DNA from: Streptosporangium amethystogenes
Lineage (GTDB): Bacteria > Actinomycetota > Actinomycetes > Streptosporangiales > Streptosporangiaceae
Length of the DNA stretch: 64,000 bases
Assembly: GCF_000721075.1 (NCBI RefSeq)
Contig: NZ_JOEQ01000010.1
Location: forward strand, 186,001 to 250,000
Direction: 5' to 3'
A program made the translations under genes and the position numbers. Shown here in pieces: positions 38,085-47,549 of the stretch. Position 1 is the stretch's first letter. Each line of letters starts with the position of its first letter. A model generated the notes under the pieces. The model was not told the origin of the DNA. It saw nothing but the letters and a program-made list of their open reading frames with translations, and searched no databases.

Positions 38085-39344
38085 GTGGATCACTCTGACC
38101 ACACCCTGCTCCAGGCGGGCAGCCAGACCGCCATCTCCGACCGGATGCGTGAGCTCCTCGCCCGGGCGGCCCAGGACCACGTCTACGAGCAGCGGACCCA
38201 GGGCGCCGTGCTCGACGAGATCCGGCAGCGCCTGGAGGGCATGGAGTGGCTGCTGCGCGAGGTCAGGGAGCGCGAGATCGGCGGGCTGAACGGCACGCTT
38301 GAGTCCGTCAACGGGCGCCTGGACGACATCGCCGCCCGCCCGCCCTCCTGGGCCGAGGGCCTGGCCCAGCACGTCGAGGCGGTCCGCGACCACGTCGACG
38401 CCGTCGGCGAGCGGGTCGAATCCTTCGGCAGGCGGGTCGACGCCGTCCGCGACCGGGTCACCCCCCTCGGCGAGTTGCCGAGCCTGTGGACCGATCTCGG
38501 CACCGTGGGCGAGAGCGTGGACGAGGCGCTCACCCGCCTCCGGGCGATCTCCGACGGCACCCAGGGCATCGACGAGCAGGTGCGGCAGCTGGCCGAGCAC
38601 CTCGGCCGGCTCCAGGCCGACATGGGCATCGCGGCGCACCGGTTCGGCCGCCTGGACAGGGCGCTGGCCGACCTCTCCCAGCGTGCCGGGCGCATCGAGG
38701 CGGGGATGCTCAACCTGTCCGCGAGCGTCCAGCAGGCGGTCGGCACGGCCGCCGACCGGGTGCTCGCCGCCGTCGAGCAGGTCAACGGCAGGGTCGAACG
38801 GGTGGGGGCCGGGGTCGATCTGGTGGTGCCCAGGATCGACGAGCGTGCCGCCGCCATGGAGAGCCGCGTCGACCGGCTGACCGGCCATCGCATGGCGGCG
38901 GGCGGCCGTTTCGACACCCTCGACGAGCGCCTCGACGACATCGAGGGCCGCCTCACCGGCCGGATGGACGTCATCGACTCCCGCCTGTCCACCCTGGACG
39001 GCCGCGCGGAGAAGTCCGGCGAGCGCCTGGAGAGCCTGGACGAGCGCCTTGAGGCGCTGCCCTCCGTCCTCGGCGTCGGTATCGGCGTCAGCGCGCTCAT
39101 CGGCGCCCAGACCGACGAGCAGCGCGAGCGCTTCGACTCCCTGGACGAGCGTGTCATCCGGGCCGAGGCCGCGCTGACACCGCTGGCCGAGATGCTCCGC
39201 GCCCAGCCCGACCGCGACCAGCTCTCCGATGCCCTGAGCGAGACCGTGGAGCCCGCGCACGCGGCTCTCACCCGCCGGCTGGGCGCCCTGGAGGAGACCA
39301 TGCTGGCCCTGGCCGAGGCACTGCTCCGCCCCACCAGGGACTGA
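38085..39344 (+). CDS. Long coiled-coil protein of unknown function
   Basis: 419 aa from GTG 38085, AAGGAG six bases upstream. Nearly the whole chain is predicted helix with heptad or 11-residue periodicity; units such as RVESFGRRVDAVRDRV and RFDTLDERLDDIEGRL recur. No signal peptide, membrane helix or enzyme motif. It resembles apolipoprotein- or chemoreceptor-like coiled coils, giving a rod-like cytoplasmic protein that may organise membranes or polymers. No family recognised. Confidence 0.75.
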   Translation: MDHSDHTLLQAGSQTAISDRMRELLARAAQDHVYEQRTQGAVLDEIRQRLEGMEWLLREVREREIGGLNGTLESVNGRLDDIAARPPSWAEGLAQHVEAVRDHVDAVGERVESFGRRVDAVRDRVTPLGELPSLWTDLGTVGESVDEALTRLRAISDGTQGIDEQVRQLAEHLGRLQADMGIAAHRFGRLDRALADLSQRAGRIEAGMLNLSASVQQAVGTAADRVLAAVEQVNGRVERVGAGVDLVVPRIDERAAAMESRVDRLTGHRMAAGGRFDTLDERLDDIEGRLTGRMDVIDSRLSTLDGRAEKSGERLESLDERLEALPSVLGVGIGVSALIGAQTDEQRERFDSLDERVIRAEAALTPLAEMLRAQPDRDQLSDALSETVEPAHAALTRRLGALEETMLALAEALLRPTRD

Positions 39345-39425
39345 CCAAAGCGCCCCCTTACCGCCAGGGGCCCACGCGCCCCGACCGGTCCGGATCCGCT
39401 CCTTGCCGATCCGGTACGGGGGCCG

Positions 39426-39953
39426 TCAGCCGGTCCGAGCGGCGTCGAGGGCCTGTTCCCCGGCCGGGTCTCGCACACCCGCCTCGCGGCACAGGTTGCC
39501 CCTGACCACGTCGAGCAGGGAGGTCAGCTCCTTCGCCTGCTCCTCCGTCAGCCCCCGGGTCATCCGGCGGTGCATCTCGGTGAGGACCCGGTCCACCTCG
39601 GGGCGGAGCGCGTGCCCCCTGGGGGTGATCTCGACGATGCTGATCCGCCGGTTGACCGAATCGGGCCTGCGGCTGACGAAGCCGCTGCGCTCCAGGCGCT
39701 GCAGGGTCTTGGTCATGGTGGACACGTCGACGCCGACGATCCTCGCCAGCGCGTTCTGCGACTGGGGACCGTTGTCCCACAGGGCGCCCAGCACGCGCTC
39801 CTGGCCCGGGTAGAGGTCGATCTCCCCGAGGAGGCTGGCGAGCAGGACCCGGTGCCCCCGGGCGGTGTAGGCCATCAGGCAGTTGAGGTCGGCGTCGTAC
39901 TCACCGCATCCCTTGGTCGCTTCGCACCTCTCGTCGAACAGCGGCTCCGCCAT
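39426..39953 (-). CDS. MarR family repressor
   Basis: 175 aa from ATG 39953, AAGGA about seven bases upstream. Winged helix: ALARIVGVDVSTMTKTLQRLERSGFVSRRPDSVNRR. The N-terminus holds two cysteines (DERCEATKGC), which could sense oxidants or electrophiles, as could Cys in LNCLMAY. It is divergent from an ene-reductase gene, and three palindromes lie between them, so it probably represses that gene and itself. Confidence 0.9.
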   Translation of the reverse strand: MAEPLFDERCEATKGCGEYDADLNCLMAYTARGHRVLLASLLGEIDLYPGQERVLGALWDNGPQSQNALARIVGVDVSTMTKTLQRLERSGFVSRRPDSVNRRISIVEITPRGHALRPEVDRVLTEMHRRMTRGLTEEQAKELTSLLDVVRGNLCREAGVRDPAGEQALDAARTG

Positions 39954-39993
39954 GTTCAGGTCCTTCCGTCCCCCCGAGCCTACCGCTTGCATA

Positions 39994-40046
39994 TTGGCCG
40001 ACCAAGTTGTAGAACTGCTTATTGGCTAGCCAAGTTGGCCAGCCAA
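39994..40046. promoter_or_regulatory. Three palindromic operators (TTGGC-N2-GCCAA type)
   Basis: TTGGCCGACCAA (39994-40005), TTGGCTAGCCAA (40022-40033, a perfect palindrome) and TTGGCCAGCCAA (40035-40046). They fill the gap between divergent marR and ene-reductase genes, at centre spacings of 28 and 13 bp. Confidence 0.85.
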
Positions 40047-40059
40047 GAAGGGAATCGCC

Positions 40060-41118
40060 ATGCCGTTCTCACCGTTCACGCTTGCCGGCCTCCAGCTGCC
40101 CAACCGCCTGGTCATGGCACCCATGACCCGCTCGCGGTCCTACGTCGACGGGATCCCCTCGTCGCTGACCGCCCTCTACTACGCCCAACGGGCCTCCGCG
40201 GGCCTGATCATCACCGAGGGGGTGCAACCCAGCCAGGCCGGAAAGGGGTACATGGACACCCCGGGACTGCACACCGACGAGCAGGTGGCGGGATGGCGGG
40301 AGGTCACCGACGCCGTCCACGCGGCGGGCGGCAGGATCTTCGCCCAGATCATGCACTCCGGCCGGATCGGCCACCCCGACAACACCGGCGCGCTGCCCGT
40401 CGGGCCGTCCGTCGTACGACCTGCGGGACAGATCTTCACACCCAGCGGCCTGCAGGACTACCCCACACCTCGGGAGCTGACGACCGCCGAGGCGGAGACG
40501 ACCATCCAGGACTTCGCGGACGCCGCCGCCCGCGCCGTGGACGCGGGCTTCGACGGGGTCGAGCTGCACGGCGCCAACGGCTATCTCATCCACCAGTTCC
40601 TGTCGCAGAACGCCAACCTGCGCGAGGACCACTTCGGCGGATCGGTGGACAACAGGATCCGTTTCGGCGTGGAGGCCGCGCGGGCGGCCGCCGACCGGAT
40701 CGGCTCATCCCGGGTCGGCATCCGGCTCTCGCCCGGCAACGGAGCGGGTGACCTGGTCGAGGAGGACCGGCACGAGGTCTACCCGGCGCTGGTCTCCGAG
40801 CTCGCCGAACTCGACCTGGCCTATCTGCACCTGGTGGCGAGCGGTTCGGACGACCTCAGCGGAGAGATCCGCAAGTCCTGGCCCAACACCCTCATCGTCA
40901 ACGACCCGTCGATAGGCGACCCGGCCACGAGGATCTCGCACTCCCTGGAGCGCGGCGCCGACCTGGTCTCGCTGGGCGCGTCGTTCCTGGCCAATCCCGA
41001 CCTGCCGCTCCGCCTCCGCCTCGGCGCCGAGCTCAACCAGGCCGACTTCGGCTCGGCCTTCGGCGGCGACCACCGCGGTTACACCGACTACCCGGTGCTG
41101 GCTCTGCACTCCGCGTAG
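40060..41118 (+). CDS. Old Yellow Enzyme family ene-reductase
   Basis: 352 aa. FMN-dependent reductase of activated C=C bonds (enones, N-ethylmaleimide-like electrophiles, nitroesters). The substrate-binding pair is in VELHGANGYLIHQFLSQNAN (His/Asn), and an N-terminal LPNRLVMAPMTRSRS is standard. Divergent MarR regulator and shared operators suggest induction by a reactive electrophile. Product name NemA/XenA-like; exact substrate unknown. Confidence 0.93.
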   Translation: MPFSPFTLAGLQLPNRLVMAPMTRSRSYVDGIPSSLTALYYAQRASAGLIITEGVQPSQAGKGYMDTPGLHTDEQVAGWREVTDAVHAAGGRIFAQIMHSGRIGHPDNTGALPVGPSVVRPAGQIFTPSGLQDYPTPRELTTAEAETTIQDFADAAARAVDAGFDGVELHGANGYLIHQFLSQNANLREDHFGGSVDNRIRFGVEAARAAADRIGSSRVGIRLSPGNGAGDLVEEDRHEVYPALVSELAELDLAYLHLVASGSDDLSGEIRKSWPNTLIVNDPSIGDPATRISHSLERGADLVSLGASFLANPDLPLRLRLGAELNQADFGSAFGGDHRGYTDYPVLALHSA

Positions 41119-41194
41119 GAGCCTCGAAGGGCCCCTACGGCCGCCGCCCAGCGGGGGCGCGGCGGCCCCCCGCCCCGCGACGGCTGTGAGCCCG

Positions 41195-42226
41195 TCACAC
41201 GTGGACCGTGGTGACGGGCAGCGAGGAATCGGCGGGGATGTCCAGCGGCGACGGCTCGACACCTGCCGCCACCAGATCGGAGCCCAGCGCCGCCACCATG
41301 GCACCGTTGTCCGTGCACAGCCCGGGACTGGGCACCCGGAGCCGGACCCCGGCCGCCTCGCAGCGCTCCTGGGCCATCGCCCTCAGCCGGGAGTTGGCCG
41401 CCACCCCGCCACCGATCAGCAGGTCACCGACGCCGTACTCGGCACACGCCCGCAGGGCCTTGCGGGTCAGCACGTCGACGACGGCCTCCTGGAAGGACGC
41501 CGCCACGTCGGGCACGTGGATCGACTCGCCCGCCTTCTCCCTGGCCTCCACCCACCGGGCCACGGCGGTCTTCAGGCCGGAGAAGGAGAAGTCGAGCGTC
41601 CCGTCGTCGTACTTGCCGCGCGGGAACGCGATGGCCGCGCCGGAGCCGTCGCGGGCCACCCTGTCGATGTGCGGCCCGCCGGGGAAGGGCAGGCCGAGCA
41701 CCCTGGCCACCTTGTCGAACGCCTCGCCGGCGGCGTCGTCCACGGTGGACCCCAGCGAGATGACGTCCCTCGCGACATCGGGCACCAACAGCAGGGACGA
41801 GTGCCCGCCGGAGACCAGCATGGCGATACACGGCTTGGGCAGGGGACCGTGCTCCAGCTGGTCCACCGCGACATGGGCCGCCAGGTGGTTGACGCCGTAC
41901 AGCGGCACGCCCAGACCCAGCGAGTACGCCTTGGCGGCGGCGACGCCGACGAGCAGCGCGCCGGACAGGCCCGGACCGGCGGTGACCGCGATCGCGTCGA
42001 TGTCCGCGAGGCGCAGGCCCGCCCGTTCCAGTGCCCGCTCGACGGTCGGGGTCATCGCCTCCAGGTGCGCCCTGGAGGCGACCTCGGGCACCACCCCGCC
42101 GAAACGGGCGTGCTGCTCGACGCTGGAGGCGATGGCGTTGGCCAGCATGGTGTGCCCCCGGACGATTCCCACCCCCGTCTCGTCGCAGGAGGTCTCGATG
42201 CCCAGGACCACCGGTTCGTCACGCAT
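41195..42226 (-). CDS. tsaD: tRNA N6-adenosine threonylcarbamoyltransferase
   Basis: 343 aa. Transfers the threonylcarbamoyl group to A37 of ANN-decoding tRNAs. [14 protein letters not shown] at the N-terminus and [11 protein letters not shown] (metal-binding His pair) mark the ASKHA-fold TsaD. It overlaps rimI by 8 nt, at the end of a tsaB-rimI-tsaD run. Also called gcp. Confidence 0.97.
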   Translation of the reverse strand: MRDEPVVLGIETSCDETGVGIVRGHTMLANAIASSVEQHARFGGVVPEVASRAHLEAMTPTVERALERAGLRLADIDAIAVTAGPGLSGALLVGVAAAKAYSLGLGVPLYGVNHLAAHVAVDQLEHGPLPKPCIAMLVSGGHSSLLLVPDVARDVISLGSTVDDAAGEAFDKVARVLGLPFPGGPHIDRVARDGSGAAIAFPRGKYDDGTLDFSFSGLKTAVARWVEAREKAGESIHVPDVAASFQEAVVDVLTRKALRACAEYGVGDLLIGGGVAANSRLRAMAQERCEAAGVRLRVPSPGLCTDNGAMVAALGSDLVAAGVEPSPLDIPADSSLPVTTVHV

Positions 42227-42671
42227 GGAGATCCTTTCTCATCATGATCGCGTCGGTGCCGTCCTCGTAGTAGCGGAGGCGCATGCCGATCCGCTCGAAC
42301 CCGAACCTGTCATAGACCGCCTGCGCGCCCGGGTTGTCGGCGCGCACCTCAAGGAAGACCGAGACCGCGCCCCTGCGCTCGGCCTCGGTCAGCAGCTCGG
42401 TCAGCAGGGCGCCGCCGATGCCGCTCCGGCGCCACTCGGCCAGGACCGCGATGGTCTGCACGTCGGCCTGGTCCCCCGCCGCGGCGAGGCCCGCGTAGCC
42501 GACGATCGCCTCCTCGGCCAGGGCCACCACGTAGTGCCTGGTCCTCGGCTGGTCGTCGAGTTCACCGCGGAGCATGCCCTCGCTCCAGGCGTCGGCGGGA
42601 AAGGTCCTGCGCTCGATCTCCATGACCGCGGGCAGGTCGTCGAAGGTCATCTGACGGAGCACCGTCGTCAT
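42219..42671 (-). CDS. rimI: Ribosomal protein S18-alanine N-acetyltransferase-like (RimI)
   Basis: 150 aa GNAT acetyltransferase. Acetyl-CoA site [21 protein letters not shown]-terminal [16 protein letters not shown] is typical of RimI. Between tsaB and tsaD, overlapping both (4 and 8 nt), as in other actinomycetes. Confidence 0.93.
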   Translation of the reverse strand: MTTVLRQMTFDDLPAVMEIERRTFPADAWSEGMLRGELDDQPRTRHYVVALAEEAIVGYAGLAAAGDQADVQTIAVLAEWRRSGIGGALLTELLTEAERRGAVSVFLEVRADNPGAQAVYDRFGFERIGMRLRYYEDGTDAIMMRKDLHA

Positions 42672-43351
42672 GCGGAGACCTTCTTCGGCGCCGAGGGCAC
42701 CCGGGCGTCGGGACGGCGCAGGTAGATCGGATGGGGCAGGCCGAGCACGGGGTGGGTGCCGCTCTCGACGACCGCGTCGACGTCCGGCTCACCGAGCTGC
42801 TCGGCGGCCAGCGCCGCCAGCGCGCCCGCGTGGGGATACTCCGGCGCGTCCAGCAGCCGGGAGGCCCCGACGACCTCGGCGTACATCCGCGCGCCCGCGC
42901 CGACCAGCGGGAGCTCCCCCGGCAGGTCCTGGGGCCGGTCCACCGCGGGGCCGGACAGCCGGGTGCGCATCTCCTGGTAGTGCCCCCAGAACACCTCCTT
43001 GCGCCGGGCGTCGGTGGCCACCAGGAACGGCTCGGTCAGCCCGCTGCCGTAGGCGAGCGCGTCAAGCGTGCACACGCCGTACGCCGGGACGCCCAGTGAC
43101 GTCGCGAGGGCCTGGGCGGTCATCAGGCCGACCCGGAGCCCGGTGTAGGGGCCGGGGCCGGAGCCCGCGACGACCGCGGTGACGTCGCGGAGCGAGGCGC
43201 CGGCCTCACTCAGGACCGTCTCGATCGTGGGGACGAGCAGCTCGCCGTGGCGGCGCGCGTCGACCGTCGTCGACTCGGCGAGGACCCTCGCACCGTCGTG
43301 CAGCGCTGCGGTGACGGCGGGGGTTGCGGTGTCAAAGGCCAGGACCAGCAC
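42668..43351 (-). CDS. tsaB: tRNA threonylcarbamoyladenosine complex dimerisation subunit TsaB
   Basis: 227 aa. LVLAFDTATPAVTAALHDG and GSGPGPYTGLRVGLMTAQAL are the TsaB phosphate-loop regions. It holds TsaD and TsaE in the t6A complex. Overlaps rimI by 4 nt. Confidence 0.94.
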   Translation of the reverse strand: MLVLAFDTATPAVTAALHDGARVLAESTTVDARRHGELLVPTIETVLSEAGASLRDVTAVVAGSGPGPYTGLRVGLMTAQALATSLGVPAYGVCTLDALAYGSGLTEPFLVATDARRKEVFWGHYQEMRTRLSGPAVDRPQDLPGELPLVGAGARMYAEVVGASRLLDAPEYPHAGALAALAAEQLGEPDVDAVVESGTHPVLGLPHPIYLRRPDARVPSAPKKVSA

Positions 43352-43422
43352 GAACAGTTAGCCTAGTCCTTCCGGGGAGGGCTCAGGAGCGCCGCCCCGG
43401 TACGGGCCTCGGGCAGGCGGGC

Positions 43423-43977
43423 TCAGGTCTTGACCAGGGTGGCGTAGACGATGAGGTTGTCGCGATACTCGTGGTTGTCCCAGTCGAAGGTCCCGCCGCA
43501 GGTGATGAGCCGCAGGCCGTCCTCAAGGTAGACCTTGTCGGCGGGGAACCGGCTCTTGCTGATCTGCTCGATCGTGTCCACCCGGTACTGGGCGACCTTG
43601 CCGTCGCTGCGCACCACCTTGATGACCTGTCCCTCCCGCATCTCCTTGAGCTTGTAGAAGACGGCTGGCGCGGTCTTGGTGTCCACGTGCCCGAGGATCA
43701 CCGCGGAACCCTCGTCACCGGGGACCGCGCTGTCCTTGACCCAGCCCGCGGTGTCCGGCTTCTCGTACGGCGGCAGTTCGATCTGGCCGTCCTTCACGCC
43801 GAGCTTCATCAGGGGCGCCTTGATGCCCAGGGACGGGATGTCGATGCGGCTGGGCACGATCGAGGCCCGGGACGGCGGCTTCTCCTCGCCGCCGCCCCTG
43901 CTGTTGAGCGCGACCATGACGGCGCCGGTGACGACTCCGGCCAGGATGATCCTGGACCAGCGGGTGGAATCGGCCAT
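43423..43977 (-). CDS. Class F sortase
   Basis: 184 aa: one N-terminal membrane helix (WSRIILAGVVTGAVMVAL), then a sortase domain. Catalytic residues are visible: His in VILGHVDT, Cys in LITCGGTF, and Arg in EYRDNLIVYA. Class F is the actinobacterial sortase type without a well-defined sorting motif. It lies just after a lipoprotein gene (6 nt apart), its probable partner or substrate, and splits tsaB from tsaE. Confidence 0.9.
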   Translation of the reverse strand: MADSTRWSRIILAGVVTGAVMVALNSRGGGEEKPPSRASIVPSRIDIPSLGIKAPLMKLGVKDGQIELPPYEKPDTAGWVKDSAVPGDEGSAVILGHVDTKTAPAVFYKLKEMREGQVIKVVRSDGKVAQYRVDTIEQISKSRFPADKVYLEDGLRLITCGGTFDWDNHEYRDNLIVYATLVKT

Positions 43978-43983
43978 CGGGGA

Positions 43984-44661
43984 CTACGAACGGCGGCGAC
44001 GCACGACCGCGATGCCGATGCCGCCCGCCAGGGCGAGAGCGAGCAGGACGCCCGTCGTACCGATCGGCCCGCCCGACTCGGTGGGGCCTCCCGCCGCGGT
44101 GCCGCCGCCGCCCGTGCCCGGCGCCTCGGTGCTGATGATCGTCCTGGTCGGCTTGGAGGTGGGCTTGGACGTCGGGTTGGAGCTCGGCTCGGTGTCGGCC
44201 ACGATCCTGAGGTTGGTCTTGCCCGTGTCGTTGGTCCCCTCGCACCTGGCGTTGACCTCGTAGACACCGGCGGCCACGCCGTCGGCGACGGTGGCCTGAC
44301 CGCGGACCCACGGGCGCGGCGTCGGGCTGGCGGTGTTCGCCGGGGCCGGCGTGGGTGTCGCGAGGATCGGGTCGAGGGTCACCGGGGTGCGGAAGATCCG
44401 GGACGACGCGGTGCCGCGGTGCTCGGGGCCGCCCTGCGGGATCGGGCAGTTCGCCAGGACCCACACCTTCTGCCCGGCCTTGGCGCGGGCCGGCTGGAGC
44501 TGGACCTCGATGTCCTGCCGGCTGATGCCGGAATCAGGCGGGGTAGGGGTGGGTGTACCTGTCGGGCTCCCCGAGTTGGCCTCCGCCGAACACCCGACCA
44601 GTCCGGCCATCCCGAAAAGGACGATGGCTCCCGCAACCGCGACACGCTTGACGCTTGGCAC
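43984..44661 (-). CDS. Lipoprotein-like protein with C-terminal membrane tail, paired with the sortase
   Basis: 225 aa. Signal peptide with lipobox LVGC, then Thr/Pro-rich segments and an Ig-like domain (residues 40-140), a Thr/Ser/Gly-rich stalk, and a C-terminal helix GVLLALALAGGIGIAVV ending in RRRRS. The end looks like a cell-wall sorting tail, but no LPxTG or LAxTG precedes it (the residues are SGGPIGTTG). Cotranscribed with the class F sortase. Both a lipid anchor and a C-terminal helix are unusual together. Confidence 0.75.
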   Translation of the reverse strand: MPSVKRVAVAGAIVLFGMAGLVGCSAEANSGSPTGTPTPTPPDSGISRQDIEVQLQPARAKAGQKVWVLANCPIPQGGPEHRGTASSRIFRTPVTLDPILATPTPAPANTASPTPRPWVRGQATVADGVAAGVYEVNARCEGTNDTGKTNLRIVADTEPSSNPTSKPTSKPTRTIISTEAPGTGGGGTAAGGPTESGGPIGTTGVLLALALAGGIGIAVVRRRRS

Positions 44662-44830
44662 CGTCGAACTCCACTTCGCCCTCCGGCCGACGACCCTCGC
44701 CCGGCACGATGTCCCACCTGTTCCCCATTAAACATGGGCAAACCCGCCAGAGTCGATCAACGCGCCCGACGATCTAGACCAATGGGGCGGGGTACCAGCC
44801 TGTCAGGATTTCCCAGCCCCCGTGGGGAAA

Positions 44831-45328
44831 TCAGATGACACCTTCCCAGCGGGGTCCGATCCCGCGGAGGGTCACGGTCCGTTCCTCACCCGGCTCGCCG
44901 GACGCTCCCCTGCCGATGAGGATCTCCAGCCGGTCCTCGGCGAGCCCTTCCACCAGGCCCTCGCCCCACTCCACGACGGTCACCGACTCCTCCAGCGAGG
45001 CGTCCAGATCCAGGTCGTCGACCTCCAGGTCCCCGCCGAGGCGGTAGGCGTCGACGTGGACCAGCGCCGGACCGCCGGAGAGCGAGGGGTGCACCCGGGC
45101 GATGACGAAGGTCGGCGAGGTGATCGGCCCGCGTACCTTGAGCCCCTCGGCGATGCCCTGCACCAGGGTCGTCTTGCCCGCGCCGAGCGGGCCCGACAGC
45201 ACCGCCAGGTCCCCCGGCCGCAACAGCTCGGCCAGCCCCTGGCCCAGTTCCCGCATCTCCTCGGCGGTCGCCACGACTCTCATCGCTGCGTCACTCCCGT
45301 CACCACTCCCACCCGTGTCCGGGCTCAT
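44831..45328 (-). CDS. tsaE: tRNA threonylcarbamoyladenosine ATPase TsaE
   Basis: 165 aa. Walker A SGPLGAGKTTLVQGIAEGL and the TsaE segment ITSPTFVIARVH and HVDAYRLGG are standard. It powers the t6A cycle. ATG 45328 overlaps the upstream hydrolase stop by 4 nt (ATGA), so translation is coupled. A small 8-bp hairpin (44807-44832) overlaps the gene end. Confidence 0.94.
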   Translation of the reverse strand: MSPDTGGSGDGSDAAMRVVATAEEMRELGQGLAELLRPGDLAVLSGPLGAGKTTLVQGIAEGLKVRGPITSPTFVIARVHPSLSGGPALVHVDAYRLGGDLEVDDLDLDASLEESVTVVEWGEGLVEGLAEDRLEILIGRGASGEPGEERTVTLRGIGPRWEGVI

Positions 45329-46401
45329 CGGTTCTCGTTGCCCGCGTCGGTGTCGGCGATCGCCCGCTTGAGCAGGTCGTGCAGCGCGTTGTTGACGAGC
45401 GCCGGTCGCTCCAGCTGGACCAGGTGCGAGCTCTCCGGGATCTCGGTGAACCGGGCGCTGGGCAGCGCCGCCGCCATCGCCTTGCTGTGCTCGACGGGGG
45501 TGAGCCAGTCCTTGTCGCCGACCATGATGGAGGTGGGCACCTCGTCCAGCACGCCCAGCGCACTCAGCTTGTCGTGCGACATCAGCGCCGGGTAGAACTC
45601 GGCGATCACCTCGAAAGGGGTGGAACGGATCATCGACTCGACGAAGTCGACGACCGTGGGACTGACATTCTGGGAATCGCCGAAGCCCAGATGGCGCAGG
45701 GCCAGGAAGGCCACGTCATTGCCGACCTGGCGGCTCTTGTCGACCAGCGCGCCACCGCGCCTCAGGATCGACACCGTGCCCGGCGTGACCTTGTGCACCG
45801 CCTTCGACAGCAGCGCGGGCAGGCCGAGGGAGATCTCGCCGAGCTTGCCGGGGGAGGTGGAGATCAGCGCGACGCCCTTGATCTTGTCGCCGAACAGCTC
45901 CGGGTATCGGTCGGCGAGCGCCATGATCGTCATACCGCCCATGGAGTGGCCGACGAGCACGCACGGACCCGGTACCAGCGCCTCGATGATCTCGGCCAGG
46001 TCGTCGCCGAGCCGGTCGATCGAGCAGTCCTCCGTCGGGATGCGCGGCGATCGCCCGTGGGAGCGCTGGTCCCACAGGACCAGGCGGTAGGCGTCACCCA
46101 GATCGCGCCGCTGGTAGTGCCAGGAGTCGAGGTTGAGCGTGTAGCCGTGGCAGAACACCACGGTCAGCGGAGCGTCCTGGAGGCCGTCCACCTCGGCGTA
46201 CAGCGGAACGCCGTCGGAGGTGGTGACCGTGGTGGGACGGCCCCGAAGCTCGCCGAGCGGCTCGCTCGCCTCCAGGTCGGGACGGAGTCTGATGCGGCCG
46301 ACGGCGTAGCGCTTGGCGAGGGCCCCGGCGGCCACTCCCGCGGACGCGACACCGACGATCGCGCTCGCGATACCGACCTTGCGCCGTGTGGTAGTACTCA
46401 T
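45325..46401 (-). CDS. Alpha/beta hydrolase with N-terminal membrane anchor
   Basis: 358 aa from ATG 46401, AGGGGG upstream. An N-terminal hydrophobic helix (IASAIVGVASAGVAAGALA), then an alpha/beta hydrolase with nucleophile elbow VGHSMGGMT, oxyanion HGYTL and terminal SSHLVQLE histidine. Between alr and tsaE in one operon, as in related genomes. Substrate unknown. Confidence 0.88.
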   Translation of the reverse strand: MSTTTRRKVGIASAIVGVASAGVAAGALAKRYAVGRIRLRPDLEASEPLGELRGRPTTVTTSDGVPLYAEVDGLQDAPLTVVFCHGYTLNLDSWHYQRRDLGDAYRLVLWDQRSHGRSPRIPTEDCSIDRLGDDLAEIIEALVPGPCVLVGHSMGGMTIMALADRYPELFGDKIKGVALISTSPGKLGEISLGLPALLSKAVHKVTPGTVSILRRGGALVDKSRQVGNDVAFLALRHLGFGDSQNVSPTVVDFVESMIRSTPFEVIAEFYPALMSHDKLSALGVLDEVPTSIMVGDKDWLTPVEHSKAMAAALPSARFTEIPESSHLVQLERPALVNNALHDLLKRAIADTDAGNENR

Positions 46402-46421
46402 GCGACCCCCTGAGCTGCCTT

Positions 46422-47549
46422 TCACCGGTAAACGCGTGGGACCCGCGAACCGATCCCGGTCACGATCTCATGCGTGATCGTGCCGAGGGAATCCGCCCAT
46501 TCCTGGGCGGTCGGCTCGCCCCGCGATCCGTCACCGAACAGGATCACCTCGTCGCCCTCCGCCAGTGGGTCGTCCCCTACGTCGATCATGAACTGGTCCA
46601 TGCAGACCCGGCCGGCGATCCGCCGCCTGCGGTCACCCGCCAGCACCTCCGCCAGGTTGGTGGCGCGCCGCGAGATCCCGTCCGCGTACCCGAGCGGGAC
46701 AAGACCAAGCGTGGTCTCCCTATCCGTGACATACAGGTGGCCGTACGACACACCCGACCCGGCGGGCACCCGCTTGACCAGCGCGACCCGCGCCACGAGC
46801 GTCATCACCGGGCGCAGCCCGAAGTCGCCGAGCTCGGGCACGGGGCTCAGCCCGAAGGTCGCGATCCCGGGGCGGACCATGTCGTAGCGCGCCTGCGGCA
46901 GCGTCAGGGTGGCCGCCGAGTTGGCGATGTGCCTGATGACGTGGGAGCCTCCGGCACCCGCCTTCTCCGCGACGGCCAGCGCCTCGTCGAACGCCATCAG
47001 CTGGGCCGCGATGGATGGATCTCCCGGAATGTCCGCGCAGGCGAAGTGGGACCAGAGCCCGGCGATCTCGATGGTCCCCTCGGCCTGCCGCCGCAGCGCC
47101 CGGTCGAGCAGGTCGGGCCACTCACCCGGCGTCGCACCGCCACGTGACATGCCGGTGTCGGCCTTCAGATGCACCCTGGCCGTCCGGCCGGTCAGGGCCG
47201 CGGCGTCGGCAATGGCGTCGACCACCGCGACCGAGCCCGCCGACAACTCGATGTCGTGCTCGACCGCCTGCTCCAGAGGCTCGCCCGGCGGGAGGATCCA
47301 CGACAGGATCGGCGCGGTGATCCCGGCGGCCCGCAGTTGGAGGGCCTCTCGGACGTAGGCGGTGCCCAGCCGCCCGGCCCCGCCCTCCAGGCAACCGCGC
47401 GCGGCCGGGACCAGCCCGTGCCCGTAGGCGTCGGCCTTGACCACCGCCATCATCTCGGCGCCGGGAGCGTGGCTCCCGAGCAGCGCCAGATTCTCGCGGA
47501 TCGCCGAGAGGTCCACCCGTGCCTCGGCGGGAGTCATCGGGAAGCTCAT
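46422..47549 (-). CDS. alr: Alanine racemase
   Basis: 375 aa. PLP enzyme making D-alanine for peptidoglycan. The PLP lysine is in MMAVVKADAYGHGLVPAA, the second catalytic Tyr in GSGVSYGHLYV, and RVCMDQFMIDVG is conserved. Overlaps nnrD/E by 4 nt; near glmS, another wall-precursor gene. Confidence 0.96.
   Translation of the reverse strand: MSFPMTPAEARVDLSAIRENLALLGSHAPGAEMMAVVKADAYGHGLVPAARGCLEGGAGRLGTAYVREALQLRAAGITAPILSWILPPGEPLEQAVEHDIELSAGSVAVVDAIADAAALTGRTARVHLKADTGMSRGGATPGEWPDLLDRALRRQAEGTIEIAGLWSHFACADIPGDPSIAAQLMAFDEALAVAEKAGAGGSHVIRHIANSAATLTLPQARYDMVRPGIATFGLSPVPELGDFGLRPVMTLVARVALVKRVPAGSGVSYGHLYVTDRETTLGLVPLGYADGISRRATNLAEVLAGDRRRRIAGRVCMDQFMIDVGDDPLAEGDEVILFGDGSRGEPTAQEWADSLGTITHEIVTGIGSRVPRVYR

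Noticed and set aside
39380..39425. Imperfect inverted repeat between the coiled-coil and marR genes
   Set aside because: Only a 7-bp stem; a terminator is expected here but the pairing is too weak to call.
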